This document shows, piece after piece, positions 35,346 to 44,774 of a DNA stretch of 64,000 nucleotides. Origin of the DNA: an uncultured Rhodospirillales bacterium (GTDB lineage: Bacteria; Pseudomonadota; Alphaproteobacteria; CACIAM-22H2); contig CALANV010000037.1 of NCBI GenBank assembly GCA_937926175.1, positions 286,564-350,563 on the forward strand. The letters are read 5' to 3'. How positions within the stretch are numbered: position 1 is the stretch's first letter; each line of letters begins with the position of its first letter. The notes beneath the pieces were generated by a model, which did no database searches, had not been told where the DNA came from, and saw nothing but the letters and a program-made list of their open reading frames with translations. Position numbers and translations under genes: made by a program.

Positions 35346-35615
35346 ATGACCGAGACGATCGAGGTTCGGCGCAAGCGCCTGATCCATCGCAGCCGCTATA
35401 CCGGCATGAAGGAGACGGACCTGCTGCTCGGGCGTTTTGCCGAACGGTACGTACCGCATTTCAGCGCCGAGCAGCTCGACCATTATGAACGGCTGCTCGA
35501 AGCGCCGGACCCCATGATCTTCGCCTGGGTCACCGGGCGGGAACCGGTTCCGCCCGAGCACCAGACCGAGGTCATGAACCTGCTGCAGAACTTCAAACAC
35601 TTCATTCAGCCTTGA
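35346..35615 (+). CDS. sdhE: FAD assembly factor SdhE (DUF339)
   Basis: 89 residues. SdhE helps attach FAD covalently to succinate dehydrogenase SdhA. The helical-bundle family text is clear: RKRLIHRSRYTGMKETDLLLGRF near the N terminus, corresponding to the RGxxE region (here TGMKE), then FAWVTGREPVPPEHQ. Its last codon overlaps the TTG start of mfd (TTGA), giving tight coupling. It is divergent from recG. Confidence 0.93.
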   Translation: MTETIEVRRKRLIHRSRYTGMKETDLLLGRFAERYVPHFSAEQLDHYERLLEAPDPMIFAWVTGREPVPPEHQTEVMNLLQNFKHFIQP

Positions 35616-38600
35616 AGAGCCTTACTCCATACTTGAAGGCGTCCGGCCGGATCGACGTCGCCGGCGCGCCGCCGGGCATCGATGCGATTGCGTTGGGCGA
35701 CCTCGTTGCGTCCGGCCGCACGGTGCTGCACGTCGCACGCGATGACGCCCGCATGGCGATGCTCGCCGATGCGTTGTCCTTCTTCCATCCCGACATTGCC
35801 GTCCTGACGTTTCCGGCCTGGGACTGCCTGCCGTATGACCGCGTCTCGCCGAACGGCGAGGTCGTCGCGCGGCGCATCGCGACGCTGGCCGAACTCGCCG
35901 CCGAGGGGGAACCGCGGCACCGGATCGTGCTGACGACCGTGAACGCCGTCCTCCAGCGCGTGCCGAAGCGTGCCCTGTTCGCGGCATCGACATTCAGCGC
36001 TGCCGTCGGTGGAAGGGTCTCGAGCGACGATCTCGTCAACTTTCTCACCCGGAACGGCTATAGCCGCGCCGATACCGTACGCGAACCGGGCGAGTTCGCC
36101 GTCCGCGGCGGCATCATCGATCTGTTCCCGCCGGGAACGCCGGAGCCGCTGCGCCTCGACCTGTTCGGAGACGTGATCGAGGGAATCCGCACCTTCGATC
36201 CGATGACGCAGCGAAGCCGCGGTAGAATCGAGCAATTTACGCTGCGGCCGGTCAGCGAAGTCTTCGTCGACGAAGAGTCGGTCAAGCGGTTCCGGTCGGG
36301 CTATCGCGAGCTCTTCGGCGCCGTCGGCGACGAGGACCCGCTTTACGCTGCGATCAGCGCCGGCCATCGACATCCGGGCTATGAGCACTGGCTGCCGCTG
36401 TTCCATGACCGGCTCGAGACACTGTTCGATTACGTTCCCGACGCGGTCGTCACGCTCGACTACCAGGCCGAGGAGGCCGTCGCCGCGCGACTCGAGCAGA
36501 TCGGCGAGTTTTACGAGGCCCGTCTTTCGTTGCTGAAGGGCAAACAGGCCGAGGGACCGCCGTACCGGCCACTGCCACCGGACCGGCTCTATCTGACCGC
36601 GGCCGACTGGGCCGACCGGCTTCGCGCACGCATGGTCGCCGCCTTTTCGCCCTTCGCACGACCCGACGATGCCGGGGCGAGCGTGGTCGATCTCGGCGGG
36701 CGCCCCGGTCCCGAGTTCGCCGCCATCCGCAGCCAGCCCCGCGCGTCGCTGTTCGATTCGCTCAAAACGCATTTTGCAGACGAGCAGAGCAGCGGCCGAC
36801 GCATCATTGTCGCGGCCTACAGCGCGGGCTCGCGTGACCGCCTGGGCGGCCTTTTACGCGACCACGGCATCGAACCCGTCGTCAACCTCGACGCCTGGGT
36901 GGCGGCCGGCAATCTCGCACCCGGCACCGTCGGGCTGGTGATCCTCGGCCTGGAGCGCGGCTTCACCGCCGACGGCATCGCCATCGTCACCGAACAGGAC
37001 ATTCTCGGCGATCGTCTGGTCCGGGCAGCGAAGCGTCGCGTGCGCCCGGACAACTTCCTGACCGAGGTGTCGACGCTCAGCGTCGGCGACCTCGTCGTTC
37101 ATGTCGACCACGGCATCGGCCGTTTCGATGGCTTGGTGACCCTCGAGGTCAATGGCGCGCCGCACGACATGCTCCGTATCCTTTACGAGGGCAACGACAA
37201 GCTCTTCGTCCCGGTCGAGAACATCGACGTGCTGTCGCGCTACGGCTCGGAAGAGGCGGGCGTACAGCTCGACAAGCTCGGCGGCGTGCAGTGGCAGGCG
37301 CGCAAGGCGCGGGTCAAACAGCGCATTACGGAGATGGCGGACAAGCTCATCCAGATCGCCGCCGCGCGCAAGTTGAGCCGCATGGATCCGCTGACGCCGC
37401 CGCAAGGCCTTTACGAGGAATTCTGCGCCCGTTTCCCGTATCCAGAGACCGAGGATCAGGCACGGGCCATCGAGGACACGATCGGCGACCTCACCACCGG
37501 CCGGGTGATGGACCGGCTCGTCTGCGGCGATGTCGGCTTCGGCAAGACCGAGGTGGCGCTGCGTGCCGCCTTCGTCGTCGCCATGTCCGGCATGCAGGTG
37601 GCCGTCGTCGTGCCGACGACGCTTCTCGCCCGCCAGCACTTCCGCACGTTCCGCACCCGGTTCGAAGGATTCCCGGTGCGGATCGAGCAGCTTTCACGCT
37701 TGGTGCCAGCCAAACGGGCAGCCGACATCCGGAGCGACCTCGCCGAGGGCAAGGTCGACATCGTCATCGGCACCACGGCGCTTCTGGCGAAGAACATCGC
37801 CTTCAAGAATCTCGGCCTGCTGATCGTCGACGAGGAGCAGCACTTTGGCGTCGCGCAGAAGGAACGCCTCAAGCAACTCAAGGCCAATATCCATGTCCTG
37901 ACGCTGACCGCCACGCCGATCCCGCGCACGCTGCAGATGGCGCTCGCGGGCGTGCGCGACATGAGCATCATCGCCACACCGCCCGTCGATCGCCTGGCGG
38001 TCCGCACCTTCGTGCTGCCGTTCGATCCGGTGGTCGTGCGCGAGGCGATCATGCGCGAGCGCTTCCGCGGCGGGCAGACCTATTACGTCTGTCCGCGCAT
38101 CGAAGATCTCGGCAAGGTCCGCGAGCGGCTGGCCGAACTCGTGCCGGAGTGCAAGATCGCCGTGGCCCACGGCAGGCTGACCGGTACGGAGATCGAGGCG
38201 ATCATGACGGGCTTCGTCGAGGGCGCCTACGACATTCTGCTGTCGACCAATATCATCGAGTCCGGCCTCGACATTCCGCGGGTCAACACGATCATCATTC
38301 ATCGCGCCGACATGTTCGGCCTGGCCCAGCTCTACCAGCTGCGCGGCCGCGTCGGGCGGGCCAAGACCCGCGCCTATGCCTATCTGACCGTACCGCCGAA
38401 CAGGCTGCTGACCCCCGCGGCCCAGAAGCGTCTCGAGGTCATGCAGACGCTCGACAGCCTAGGGGCGGGGTTCCAACTCGCCTCGTACGACCTCGACATC
38501 CGCGGCGCCGGCAACCTGCTGGGCGAGGAGCAGTCCGGACACATCCGCGAGGTCGGCATCGAACTTTACCAGCACATGCTGGAGGAAGCCGTGCGCGCGG

Positions 38601-39088
38601 CCCGCGAGGAGGGAGCCATTCCGGCGCCGGCGGCCACCGACTGGGCGCCCCAGATCAATCTCGGCATGCCCGTTCTCATCCCCTCGACCTATGTCGAGGA
38701 TCTCGACGTCCGCCTGGGCCTCTACCGGCGTCTGGCGGCGATCGTGGACCAGGCCGAGATCGACGCATTCGCCGCCGAGCTGATCGACCGGTTCGGCCCG
38801 CTGCCGCCGGAGGTCGAGAACCTTCTCCAGGTCATTGCCATCAAGCAGCTGTGCAAGCAGGCCAGCGTCGACCGCATCGAGGTGGGACCGAAGGGGGCCG
38901 TCCTCAGCTTCCGCGACAACCGCTTCGCGCATCCCGAAAAGCTGATCCAGTTCGTGATGAAGCGGGCGGACACGATCAAGCTCAGGCCGGATCACAAGCT
39001 CGTCTTCATGCGGACCTGGGACGAGCCGAAGCAGCGTCTCAAGGGGGTCGGCAACCTCCTTACCGACCTGGCGAAGCTCGCGGCCTGA
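35612..39088 (+). CDS. mfd: Transcription-repair coupling factor Mfd
   Basis: 1158 residues, full length. Mfd releases RNA polymerase stalled at lesions and recruits UvrA. UvrB-homology modules fill the first ~350 residues (FPAWDCLPYDRVSP), then the polymerase-interaction domain (VHVDHGIGRFDGL near 497), the SF2 translocase (CGDVGFGKTE near 637, DEEQHFGV near 741, TATPIPRTLQMA) and the C-terminal TRCF domain. The start is TTG 35612, inside the sdhE stop; no other start lies before residue ~47, by which point conserved sequence has begun. A 9-bp repeat tract follows the gene. Confidence 0.96.
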   Translation: MKSLTPYLKASGRIDVAGAPPGIDAIALGDLVASGRTVLHVARDDARMAMLADALSFFHPDIAVLTFPAWDCLPYDRVSPNGEVVARRIATLAELAAEGEPRHRIVLTTVNAVLQRVPKRALFAASTFSAAVGGRVSSDDLVNFLTRNGYSRADTVREPGEFAVRGGIIDLFPPGTPEPLRLDLFGDVIEGIRTFDPMTQRSRGRIEQFTLRPVSEVFVDEESVKRFRSGYRELFGAVGDEDPLYAAISAGHRHPGYEHWLPLFHDRLETLFDYVPDAVVTLDYQAEEAVAARLEQIGEFYEARLSLLKGKQAEGPPYRPLPPDRLYLTAADWADRLRARMVAAFSPFARPDDAGASVVDLGGRPGPEFAAIRSQPRASLFDSLKTHFADEQSSGRRIIVAAYSAGSRDRLGGLLRDHGIEPVVNLDAWVAAGNLAPGTVGLVILGLERGFTADGIAIVTEQDILGDRLVRAAKRRVRPDNFLTEVSTLSVGDLVVHVDHGIGRFDGLVTLEVNGAPHDMLRILYEGNDKLFVPVENIDVLSRYGSEEAGVQLDKLGGVQWQARKARVKQRITEMADKLIQIAAARKLSRMDPLTPPQGLYEEFCARFPYPETEDQARAIEDTIGDLTTGRVMDRLVCGDVGFGKTEVALRAAFVVAMSGMQVAVVVPTTLLARQHFRTFRTRFEGFPVRIEQLSRLVPAKRAADIRSDLAEGKVDIVIGTTALLAKNIAFKNLGLLIVDEEQHFGVAQKERLKQLKANIHVLTLTATPIPRTLQMALAGVRDMSIIATPPVDRLAVRTFVLPFDPVVVREAIMRERFRGGQTYYVCPRIEDLGKVRERLAELVPECKIAVAHGRLTGTEIEAIMTGFVEGAYDILLSTNIIESGLDIPRVNTIIIHRADMFGLAQLYQLRGRVGRAKTRAYAYLTVPPNRLLTPAAQKRLEVMQTLDSLGAGFQLASYDLDIRGAGNLLGEEQSGHIREVGIELYQHMLEEAVRAAREEGAIPAPAATDWAPQINLGMPVLIPSTYVEDLDVRLGLYRRLAAIVDQAEIDAFAAELIDRFGPLPPEVENLLQVIAIKQLCKQASVDRIEVGPKGAVLSFRDNRFAHPEKLIQFVMKRADTIKLRPDHKLVFMRTWDEPKQRLKGVGNLLTDLAKLAA

Positions 39089-39172
39089 GACACGCGAGAC
39101 CGCCACGTTCATGCAAAATACTTGACAAGGCACGCAACCATTTGAAATCGAACCGTTTCTGGTTGCGTATCT

Positions 39173-39280
39173 CGGCCGTCTCAGGCGTCTCAGCTGTTTC
39201 AGCCGTTCCGGCTGTCCCGACTGTTCCGGCTGTTTCGCCTATTCCAAGCGTTCCAGCTGTTTCGGCTGCTCCCGCTTTAT
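39173..39280. repeat. Twelve degenerate 9-bp tandem units, consensus CGGCTGTTC
   Basis: The stretch can be cut without gaps into 9-base units such as CAGCTGTTT, CGGCTGTTT, CAGCCGTTC, CGACTGTTC and CAAGCGTTC. About twelve units follow one another, each with C at position 1, GC-type middle and a pyrimidine end. It begins 84 bases after mfd. Read in one plus-strand frame it would give a Val/Pro/Ala/Ser repeat, but no gene start precedes it. Confidence 0.75.
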
Positions 39281-39352
39281 CAATAAGATAGCCGAAGAGC
39301 TTCCTTCGTTACGTCGCTTGATCCGGCCGGTGCGGGAGAAAACGAACGCCAG

Positions 39353-39392
39353 AAACGAAAACGCCCGCGCGGATTCCGTGACCCGGCGGGCG
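39353..39392 (-). terminator. Rho-independent terminator for the DsbA-like gene
   Basis: On the minus strand CGCCCGCCGGG pairs with CCGCGCGGGCG across a 9-base loop (39362-39392) and is followed by TTTTCGTTT. It lies about 85 bases after the stop of the minus-strand DsbA-like gene. Confidence 0.65.
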
Positions 39393-39475
39393 GATTTGTC
39401 CGGCACCGATCATGGCCGATGGGACGAGCGTCGTCAACCAGCCGCTCCCTGGACCGGCATGCTCCCAAGCTGACG

Positions 39476-40132
39476 CTACACGATGTCGATGTCGGTTGTC
39501 GTGCTCTCGGCCGCCTGACGGGCGAGCTCGAAGACCTCGAGAAAGGCTTCGGGCGGCTGCGCACCGGAAAGCGCGAACTTGCGGTCGATGATGAAGCAGG
39601 GCACGCCCTGGATGCCGATCTGACGGGCAAACTGATCCTCGGCCTTGATCTGCGCGAGATCCTCGTCGCTTTCCAGATACGCCCGGACGCGCGCGCCATC
39701 CATGCCGATGCCTTCGGTCAGCCGGACCAGCGTGTCGACCTGGCCGATGTCCTCTCCCTCGACGAAATAGGCGCGGAACGCGGCCTCGACGACATCGTCC
39801 TGGTGCCCTTCCCGGGCAGCGTAACGAATGAGACGATGCACGAGGAGCGTGTTCGGCGTGCGCCGGATGCGATCGAAGTTAAACGGAATGCCTTCCGCGC
39901 GTCCCGCTTCCTCGACGGCCTGATACATGCGCCCGCCGGCACGGTCGCCGAACTTGAGGCGCAGGTATTCCTGGCGGTCCATGCCCTCGAGCGGCATGTC
40001 GGGATTAAGTTGGAACGGACGCCAGCCGATCTGAAGGTCGGGCTGTGGTGCCATCGCGAGGGCGCGTTCAAGGCGCCGCTTGCCGATGTAGCACCAGGGA
40101 CAGATCGCGTCCGAGACGATGTCGATGATCAT
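39476..40132 (-). CDS. DsbA-family oxidoreductase (FrnE-like)
   Basis: 218 residues from ATG 40132 (MIIDIVSDAICPWCYIG). Thioredoxin fold with a CPWC active site at residues 11-14 and an inserted helical domain; GIQGVPCFIIDRKFALSGAQ carries the cis-Pro loop. FrnE-like proteins are cytosolic disulfide oxidoreductases linked to oxidative stress or polyketide tailoring. No signal peptide is present. The frame extends 13 residues upstream, but the shorter start is normal. It is divergent from the acyl-CoA ligase operon, with 151 bases between. Confidence 0.9.
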   Translation of the reverse strand: MIIDIVSDAICPWCYIGKRRLERALAMAPQPDLQIGWRPFQLNPDMPLEGMDRQEYLRLKFGDRAGGRMYQAVEEAGRAEGIPFNFDRIRRTPNTLLVHRLIRYAAREGHQDDVVEAAFRAYFVEGEDIGQVDTLVRLTEGIGMDGARVRAYLESDEDLAQIKAEDQFARQIGIQGVPCFIIDRKFALSGAQPPEAFLEVFELARQAAESTTTDIDIV

Positions 40133-40265
40133 GATGACCAAGAGGATAGGCCCGCAGGCGGTCGGCGGCAAGCAAGCCTTGCCCGCATCGACGGGTTTCG
40201 GTTGACCGCGGCACCCGAGCGTGGCGGATTATCCGCCTGCAGCGTTTGTCAGCACAAGCACAGAA

Positions 40266-40278
40266 GGGGAGGAGGAGA
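40266..40278 (+). promoter_or_regulatory. Strong Shine-Dalgarno of the acyl-CoA ligase
   Basis: GGGGAGGAGGAGA lies with its AGGAGG core 8 bases before GTG 40284. This places the start there rather than at GTG 40221, which is in the same frame. Confidence 0.6.
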
Positions 40279-40283
40279 CGCCC

Positions 40284-41957
40284 GTGGCGCGCCGAAGCCC
40301 GCCGAAAAGGCAACGAACCAAGAGCGGCACACGGAACAAGTTCGAACGCGATCTCGACCGGGTTGCGGCAAACTACGTGCCGCTTACGCCGCTGAGCTTT
40401 CTCGCCCGTGCCGCCAGCATCCATCCGCGAAAGGCGGCCGTCATCCATGGCGACCGGCGCTTCACCTATGCACAGTTCCATGCGCGCTGCCTGCGCCTTG
40501 CGTCCGCACTGAAGAAGCGCGGCATCCGCCGGGGCGACACTGTCGCCGTCATGGCCCCGAACGTGCCGGCGATGCTGGAGGCCCATTACGGAATTCCGAT
40601 GGCGGGGGCGGTCCTGAACGCGCTCAATTACCGGCTCGATGCGAAGTCGATCGCCTTCATCCTCGAGCATGGCGAGGCGAAGCTGCTGATCACCGATCGC
40701 GAGTTCTCGTCCACGATCGCGGCGGCCCTGAAGATGATGAAGAAGCCGCCGCAGGTGATCGACATCGACGATCCGCTCTATACGGGCGAGGGGCAGCGGC
40801 TGGGCGAAACGGATTACGAAGCGTTCCTGATGGAGGGCGATCCCGATTTCAGGTGGACGCCGCCGGCGGACGAATGGCAGGCGATCTGCCTGCTCTATAC
40901 GTCTGGCACGACGGGTAATCCCAAGGGCGTCGTCTATCACCATCGCGGCGCCTATCTGAACGCGCTCGGCAACGCGCTCGCCTTCGGTCTGTCGCCGCAA
41001 ACGGTGTATCTGTGGACGCTGCCGATGTTCCACTGCAGCGGCTGGACCTATACCTGGGCGGTCACGGCCGTGGGCGGAACCCATGTATGCCTGCGGCGCG
41101 TCGATCCAGCGTTGATCTTTCCAATCATCAAGAAGGAGCGCGTCACGCATATGTGCGGCGCGCCGATCGTGCTGAACATGCTGATCCACGCGCCGGAGGA
41201 GGTGAAACTCAAGTTCGACCACATCGTCGAGGTGGCAACAGGCGGCGCCGCACCGCCATCGGCAGTCATCGCGGCCATGGAGCGCATGGGATTCCGCGTC
41301 ACGCACCTCTACGGCCTGACCGAGTCCTACGGACCGGCGACGATCTGCCTGCCGCAGGCGGAGTGGAGCGAGCTCGACCTGCCATCCCGCGCCGCACGGA
41401 TGGCGCGCCAGGGTGTGATCTATCCGACGCTCGAGGAAATGATCGTCGCCGATCCGAAGACGCTGGAGCCGGTGCCGAGCAACGGCCAGACGATCGGCGA
41501 GATCATGTTGCGCGGCAACACGATCATGAAGGGTTATCTGAAGAACCCGAAGGCCACTACCGCCGCGTTCAAGGGCGGCTGGTTCCATACCGGCGACCTC
41601 GGCGTCCGGCATCCGGACGGGTATGTCGAGGTGAAGGACCGTGCCAAGGACATCATCATCTCCGGCGGCGAAAACATCTCGTCGCTCGAGATCGAGGAAG
41701 TGCTCTACAAACATCCGGCCATCATGGAGGCGGCGGTCGTCGCCAAGCCCGATCCGAAATGGGGCGAGACGCCCTGTGCCTTCGTGACGCTGAAGAACGG
41801 GGCGAGCGTCACGGCCGAGGAGATCATCCGCTACTGCCGCGACAACATGGCCCACTACAAGGTGCCCAAGACCATCGTGTTCGGTCCGTTGCCCAAGACC
41901 TCGACCGGCAAGATCCAGAAATTCGTCCTGCGCGACCGCGCGAGAGAACTTGCATGA
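40284..41957 (+). CDS. Acyl-CoA synthetase (FadD/DmdB-like, ANL superfamily)
   Basis: 557 residues from GTG 40284. An adenylate-forming ligase that activates a carboxylic acid as its CoA ester. Signature loops: LLYTSGTTGNPKGV (AMP-binding), YGLTESYGPA, GWFHTGDLGVRHPDGY, RAKDIIISGGENIS and the C-terminal KTSTGKIQKF with the catalytic Lys. The sequence is nearest to medium-chain or DmdB-type ligases. As the first gene of a six-gene operon it would prime the substrate; in the lva-type reading it stands where LvaE does. Confidence 0.92.
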   Translation: MARRSPPKRQRTKSGTRNKFERDLDRVAANYVPLTPLSFLARAASIHPRKAAVIHGDRRFTYAQFHARCLRLASALKKRGIRRGDTVAVMAPNVPAMLEAHYGIPMAGAVLNALNYRLDAKSIAFILEHGEAKLLITDREFSSTIAAALKMMKKPPQVIDIDDPLYTGEGQRLGETDYEAFLMEGDPDFRWTPPADEWQAICLLYTSGTTGNPKGVVYHHRGAYLNALGNALAFGLSPQTVYLWTLPMFHCSGWTYTWAVTAVGGTHVCLRRVDPALIFPIIKKERVTHMCGAPIVLNMLIHAPEEVKLKFDHIVEVATGGAAPPSAVIAAMERMGFRVTHLYGLTESYGPATICLPQAEWSELDLPSRAARMARQGVIYPTLEEMIVADPKTLEPVPSNGQTIGEIMLRGNTIMKGYLKNPKATTAAFKGGWFHTGDLGVRHPDGYVEVKDRAKDIIISGGENISSLEIEEVLYKHPAIMEAAVVAKPDPKWGETPCAFVTLKNGASVTAEEIIRYCRDNMAHYKVPKTIVFGPLPKTSTGKIQKFVLRDRARELA

Positions 41958-42080
41958 TGCGCCCGGACGTCCTGAACCGTCAGAGAGGCCAAGGCACCAT
42001 GCCCAGCGGGGCGTGGCGTTCCAACCTTGCTCGCGGCGTTCCTGTTGGCCATGGTCGTTCCGACGCCGTCTTGCCGTCGC

Positions 42081-42860
42081 ATGTCTAACCCGATGACGGA
42101 CATCTTCGATCTCACGGGCAAGGTGGCGTTCGTCACCGGGGCGTCGTCGGGGCTTGGGCGGCATTTCGCGCTGACGCTGGCGCGGGCCGGAGCAAAAGTC
42201 GCGATCGGCGCGCGCCGGCTCGACCGGCTGGAGGAGCTGGCCAAGGAGATCGCGGCGTTCGATGCGCGCGCCTTGCCGCTCCGGCTCGACGTTACCGACC
42301 AGCTTTCCGTCGAGCGTGCGATGGCCGAAGCCGAGACGGAGCTCGGTCCCCTCGACATCCTGGTGAACAATGCCGGCATCGCGACGACGACGTCGTTTCT
42401 GGACCAGGATGAAGCCGGCTGGCGCGACATCATGGCGACGAATCTCGACGGCGCGTGGCGGATCGCCCGCACCGCGGCCCGGCAGATGGCCGCGCACGGG
42501 CGCGGCGGGTCGATCATCAACATCGCTTCGATCCTGGGCCTGAGGTCTGCGGCGCGCGTTTCCGCCTATGCGGCGGCGAAGGCGGCGTTGATCAGCCTGA
42601 CGCAGACGATGGCGCTGGAACTGGCCCGACACGGCATTCGGGTCAATGCGCTGGCCCCAGGATATGTCGAAACGGACCTGAACCGGGATTTCCTGCAAAG
42701 TCCGGCCGGTACGGCGATGGTCAAGCGCGTTCCCTTGCGCCGGTTCGGCACGCCGGAAGACCTCGACGGCGCGATACTGTTGCTGGCCTCCGATGCCGGC
42801 CGCTACATGACGGGAAGCGTCGTCGTCGTCGACGGCGGACATGCGCTCGGGTTCCTGTAA
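42081..42860 (+). CDS. Short-chain dehydrogenase/reductase
   Basis: 259 residues from ATG 42081 (or Met5). NAD(P)-binding TGASSGLG (19-26), structural NNAG (about 100), catalytic Ser in NIASILG and YAAAK with Tyr and Lys, and a C-terminal VVVDGGHALGFL. It reduces or oxidises a keto/hydroxy acyl-CoA. In the operon it could act as LvaD, reducing a 4-oxoacyl-CoA to the 4-hydroxy form. The ATG at 42027 extends into a poorly conserved region. Confidence 0.9.
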   Translation: MSNPMTDIFDLTGKVAFVTGASSGLGRHFALTLARAGAKVAIGARRLDRLEELAKEIAAFDARALPLRLDVTDQLSVERAMAEAETELGPLDILVNNAGIATTTSFLDQDEAGWRDIMATNLDGAWRIARTAARQMAAHGRGGSIINIASILGLRSAARVSAYAAAKAALISLTQTMALELARHGIRVNALAPGYVETDLNRDFLQSPAGTAMVKRVPLRRFGTPEDLDGAILLLASDAGRYMTGSVVVVDGGHALGFL

Positions 42861-42904
42861 CAGCCAGCCCCGAATCACACGCGAGACCAGAAGGCGGAGC
42901 ACAG

Positions 42905-43561
42905 ATGATCGTCGACATTCGCACCTACACCGTGCAACCCGGCAGCCTCGGCGCCTATCTCGACCTCTACGCCAGGGAAGGGTGGCCGGTGCAAACCAAG
43001 TATCTGCCGGACTGCCTCGGCTACTATATCGTCGACATCGGCGTGCAGAACCGTGTCGTGCACCTGTGGCGCTACCCGGACATCGCCGATCGCGCCCGGC
43101 GCCGCGCCGAGATGGAGGCCGATCCGGCCTGGAACGCCTATCGGGCGAAGTCCGCCGCCTTCATGCAGACGCAGGAAAACCGGATCGTGAAACCCGCCCC
43201 GTTCTGGCCGATCAAGGGCGAGGGCGGCACGTCCTTCAACTGCATCGATCTGCGCATCTATACGCTTCTACCGGGCAAGGCTGCGACGTTCTTCAAGATC
43301 TACGAAAGCGAGGGAATGGCGACGCAGGTGAAGCACCTGGGCAACTGCCTTGGCTTCTATCAGAGCGACATCGGCGCGCAGAACCAGATCATACACCTGT
43401 GGGGTTATACCGACATCGCCGACCGCCAGCGGCGGCGGGCGGCGATGCAGGCCGATCCGGCCTGGAACGCGTATCTCGCGAAAGCGGCCCCCCTGTTCAG
43501 CCACATGGAGAACGTGATCCTGCGGCCGGCGCCGTTCTGGACGGCATCAAAGGCACCATAA
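42905..43561 (+). CDS. NIPSNAP-family protein with two tandem domains
   Basis: 218 residues made of two ~105-residue ferredoxin-like NIPSNAP units. Unit 1 (IVDIRTYTVQPGSLGAYLDLY ... RYPDIADRARRRAEMEADPAWNAY) and unit 2 (IDLRIYTLLPGKAATFFKIY ... GYTDIADRQRRRAAMQADPAWNAY) repeat the same text, including the end phrase PAPFW. The role is unknown; bacterial members are often found in catabolic operons. ATG 42905 is preceded by GGCGGAGCAC. Its place between the reductase and the dehydrogenase gene is not a feature of the described lva operon. Confidence 0.88.
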   Translation: MIVDIRTYTVQPGSLGAYLDLYAREGWPVQTKYLPDCLGYYIVDIGVQNRVVHLWRYPDIADRARRRAEMEADPAWNAYRAKSAAFMQTQENRIVKPAPFWPIKGEGGTSFNCIDLRIYTLLPGKAATFFKIYESEGMATQVKHLGNCLGFYQSDIGAQNQIIHLWGYTDIADRQRRRAAMQADPAWNAYLAKAAPLFSHMENVILRPAPFWTASKAP

Positions 43562-43577
43562 CGCGAAGGCGTCGCCA

Positions 43578-44774
43578 ATGGACTTCCGTCTGCCTGCGGA
43601 CATCGAAGCGGTCCGCCTGAAGGTCCGCGATTTCGTCGCGCGCGAAATCATGCCGGTGGAGCATGATCCCGACGCCTGGGGCGAGGGCGAGAACATCGCG
43701 CTCGACCGGCTGGAGACCTTGCGCAGCAAGGCGAAGGCAGCCGGGCTATGGGCGCCGCAGATGCCCAAGGCGCGCGGCGGAATGGAGCTGCCGGTCATCG
43801 GCATGGCGGCGGTCTATGAAGAGGCGGGGCGATCGCTGTTCGGCCCGGTGACGTTCAACTGCGCCGCACCCGACGACGGCAACATGATCCTGCTGAACAA
43901 GGTCGCGACCGAGGCGCAGAAGGCACGATGGCTGCAGCCGATCATCGACGGGACCGTGCGCTCGTCGTTCGTGATGACGGAGCCGATGCCCGGTTCCGGA
44001 TCGGATCCGTCCGCCATGCGTACGCGGGCCGAACGCCGTGGCAACAAATGGGTCATCCGCGGGCGCAAGTGGTTCATCACCGGTGCGGGCGTGGCCAAGC
44101 ACTTCATCCTGATCGCCCGGACGTCCGACGATCCGCGCAAGGGATTGACGGCCTTCCTCCATCACGCCGACGACCCCGGCTGGCGAATCGTCCGGCGCAT
44201 TCCGATCATGGGCCCCGAGGAACACGGCGGCCACTGTGAGCTGGAATACGACGGGCTCGAAATTCCCGACGAAAACGTGCTCATGAATGTCGGCGACGGC
44301 CTGAAGGTGACGCAGATCCGGCTGGGTACGGCGCGCCTGACGCATTGCATGCGCTGGCTGGGCATGGCCAAGCGTGCGCTCGAGACCTGTTTCGGATACG
44401 TGCGGGAACGCGAGAGCTTCGGCGCCACGCTCGCCCAGCACGAGGGCGTGCAGTGGCTTCTCGGCTCGGCCGCGATGGAAATCGAGATCGGGCGGCTGCT
44501 GACGATGCGGGCAGCATGGAAGCTCGATCAGGGCGACTTCGCGCGCAAGGAGATATCCATGGCCAAGATCGCCGTCGCCGACGTCCTGCACAAGGCGATC
44601 GACACGGCAATCCAGCTCATGGGCGCGAAGGGTTACAGCCGCGACACGCCGCTCGAGTGGATGTACCGCTACGCGCGCCAAGCCCGGCTGGTCGACGGCG
44701 CCTCGGAAGTTCACAAGATGGTGCTGTCGCGCTTCCTGCTCGACGAAGGCATCGATTTCTGGGCATGGAAGTGA
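43578..44774 (+). CDS. Acyl-CoA dehydrogenase family protein (ACAD10/11- or LvaC-like by context)
   Basis: 398 residues. A flavoprotein with MDFRLPADIEAVRLKVRDFVAREI, FVMTEPMPGSGSDPSAMRT, WFITGAGVAKHFI, ERESFGATLAQHEGVQWLL and GAKGYSRDTPLEWMYRYARQARLVDGASEVHK. The last segment is where the FAD-binding loop of the neighbouring subunit lies. The 3' end overlaps the phosphotransferase gene by 10 bases. Pairing an ACAD with this kinase is the pattern of human ACAD10/11 and bacterial LvaC-LvaA, where the flavoenzyme removes phosphate from a 4-phosphoacyl-CoA. Confidence 0.9.
   Translation: MDFRLPADIEAVRLKVRDFVAREIMPVEHDPDAWGEGENIALDRLETLRSKAKAAGLWAPQMPKARGGMELPVIGMAAVYEEAGRSLFGPVTFNCAAPDDGNMILLNKVATEAQKARWLQPIIDGTVRSSFVMTEPMPGSGSDPSAMRTRAERRGNKWVIRGRKWFITGAGVAKHFILIARTSDDPRKGLTAFLHHADDPGWRIVRRIPIMGPEEHGGHCELEYDGLEIPDENVLMNVGDGLKVTQIRLGTARLTHCMRWLGMAKRALETCFGYVRERESFGATLAQHEGVQWLLGSAAMEIEIGRLLTMRAAWKLDQGDFARKEISMAKIAVADVLHKAIDTAIQLMGAKGYSRDTPLEWMYRYARQARLVDGASEVHKMVLSRFLLDEGIDFWAWK

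Noticed and set aside
39173..39280. CRISPR array
   Set aside because: Units are 9 bases, contiguous and without spacers; no cas genes are present.
37291..39291. A plus-strand open frame of 666 codons over mfd
   Set aside because: Shifted frame inside mfd. Its Val/Pro-rich end only reads the 9-bp repeat; no start or ribosome site supports it.
40068..42902. A minus-strand open frame of 944 codons
   Set aside because: Antisense to the acyl-CoA ligase and SDR genes, with low-complexity Arg/His/Asp composition. The sense proteins are clear.
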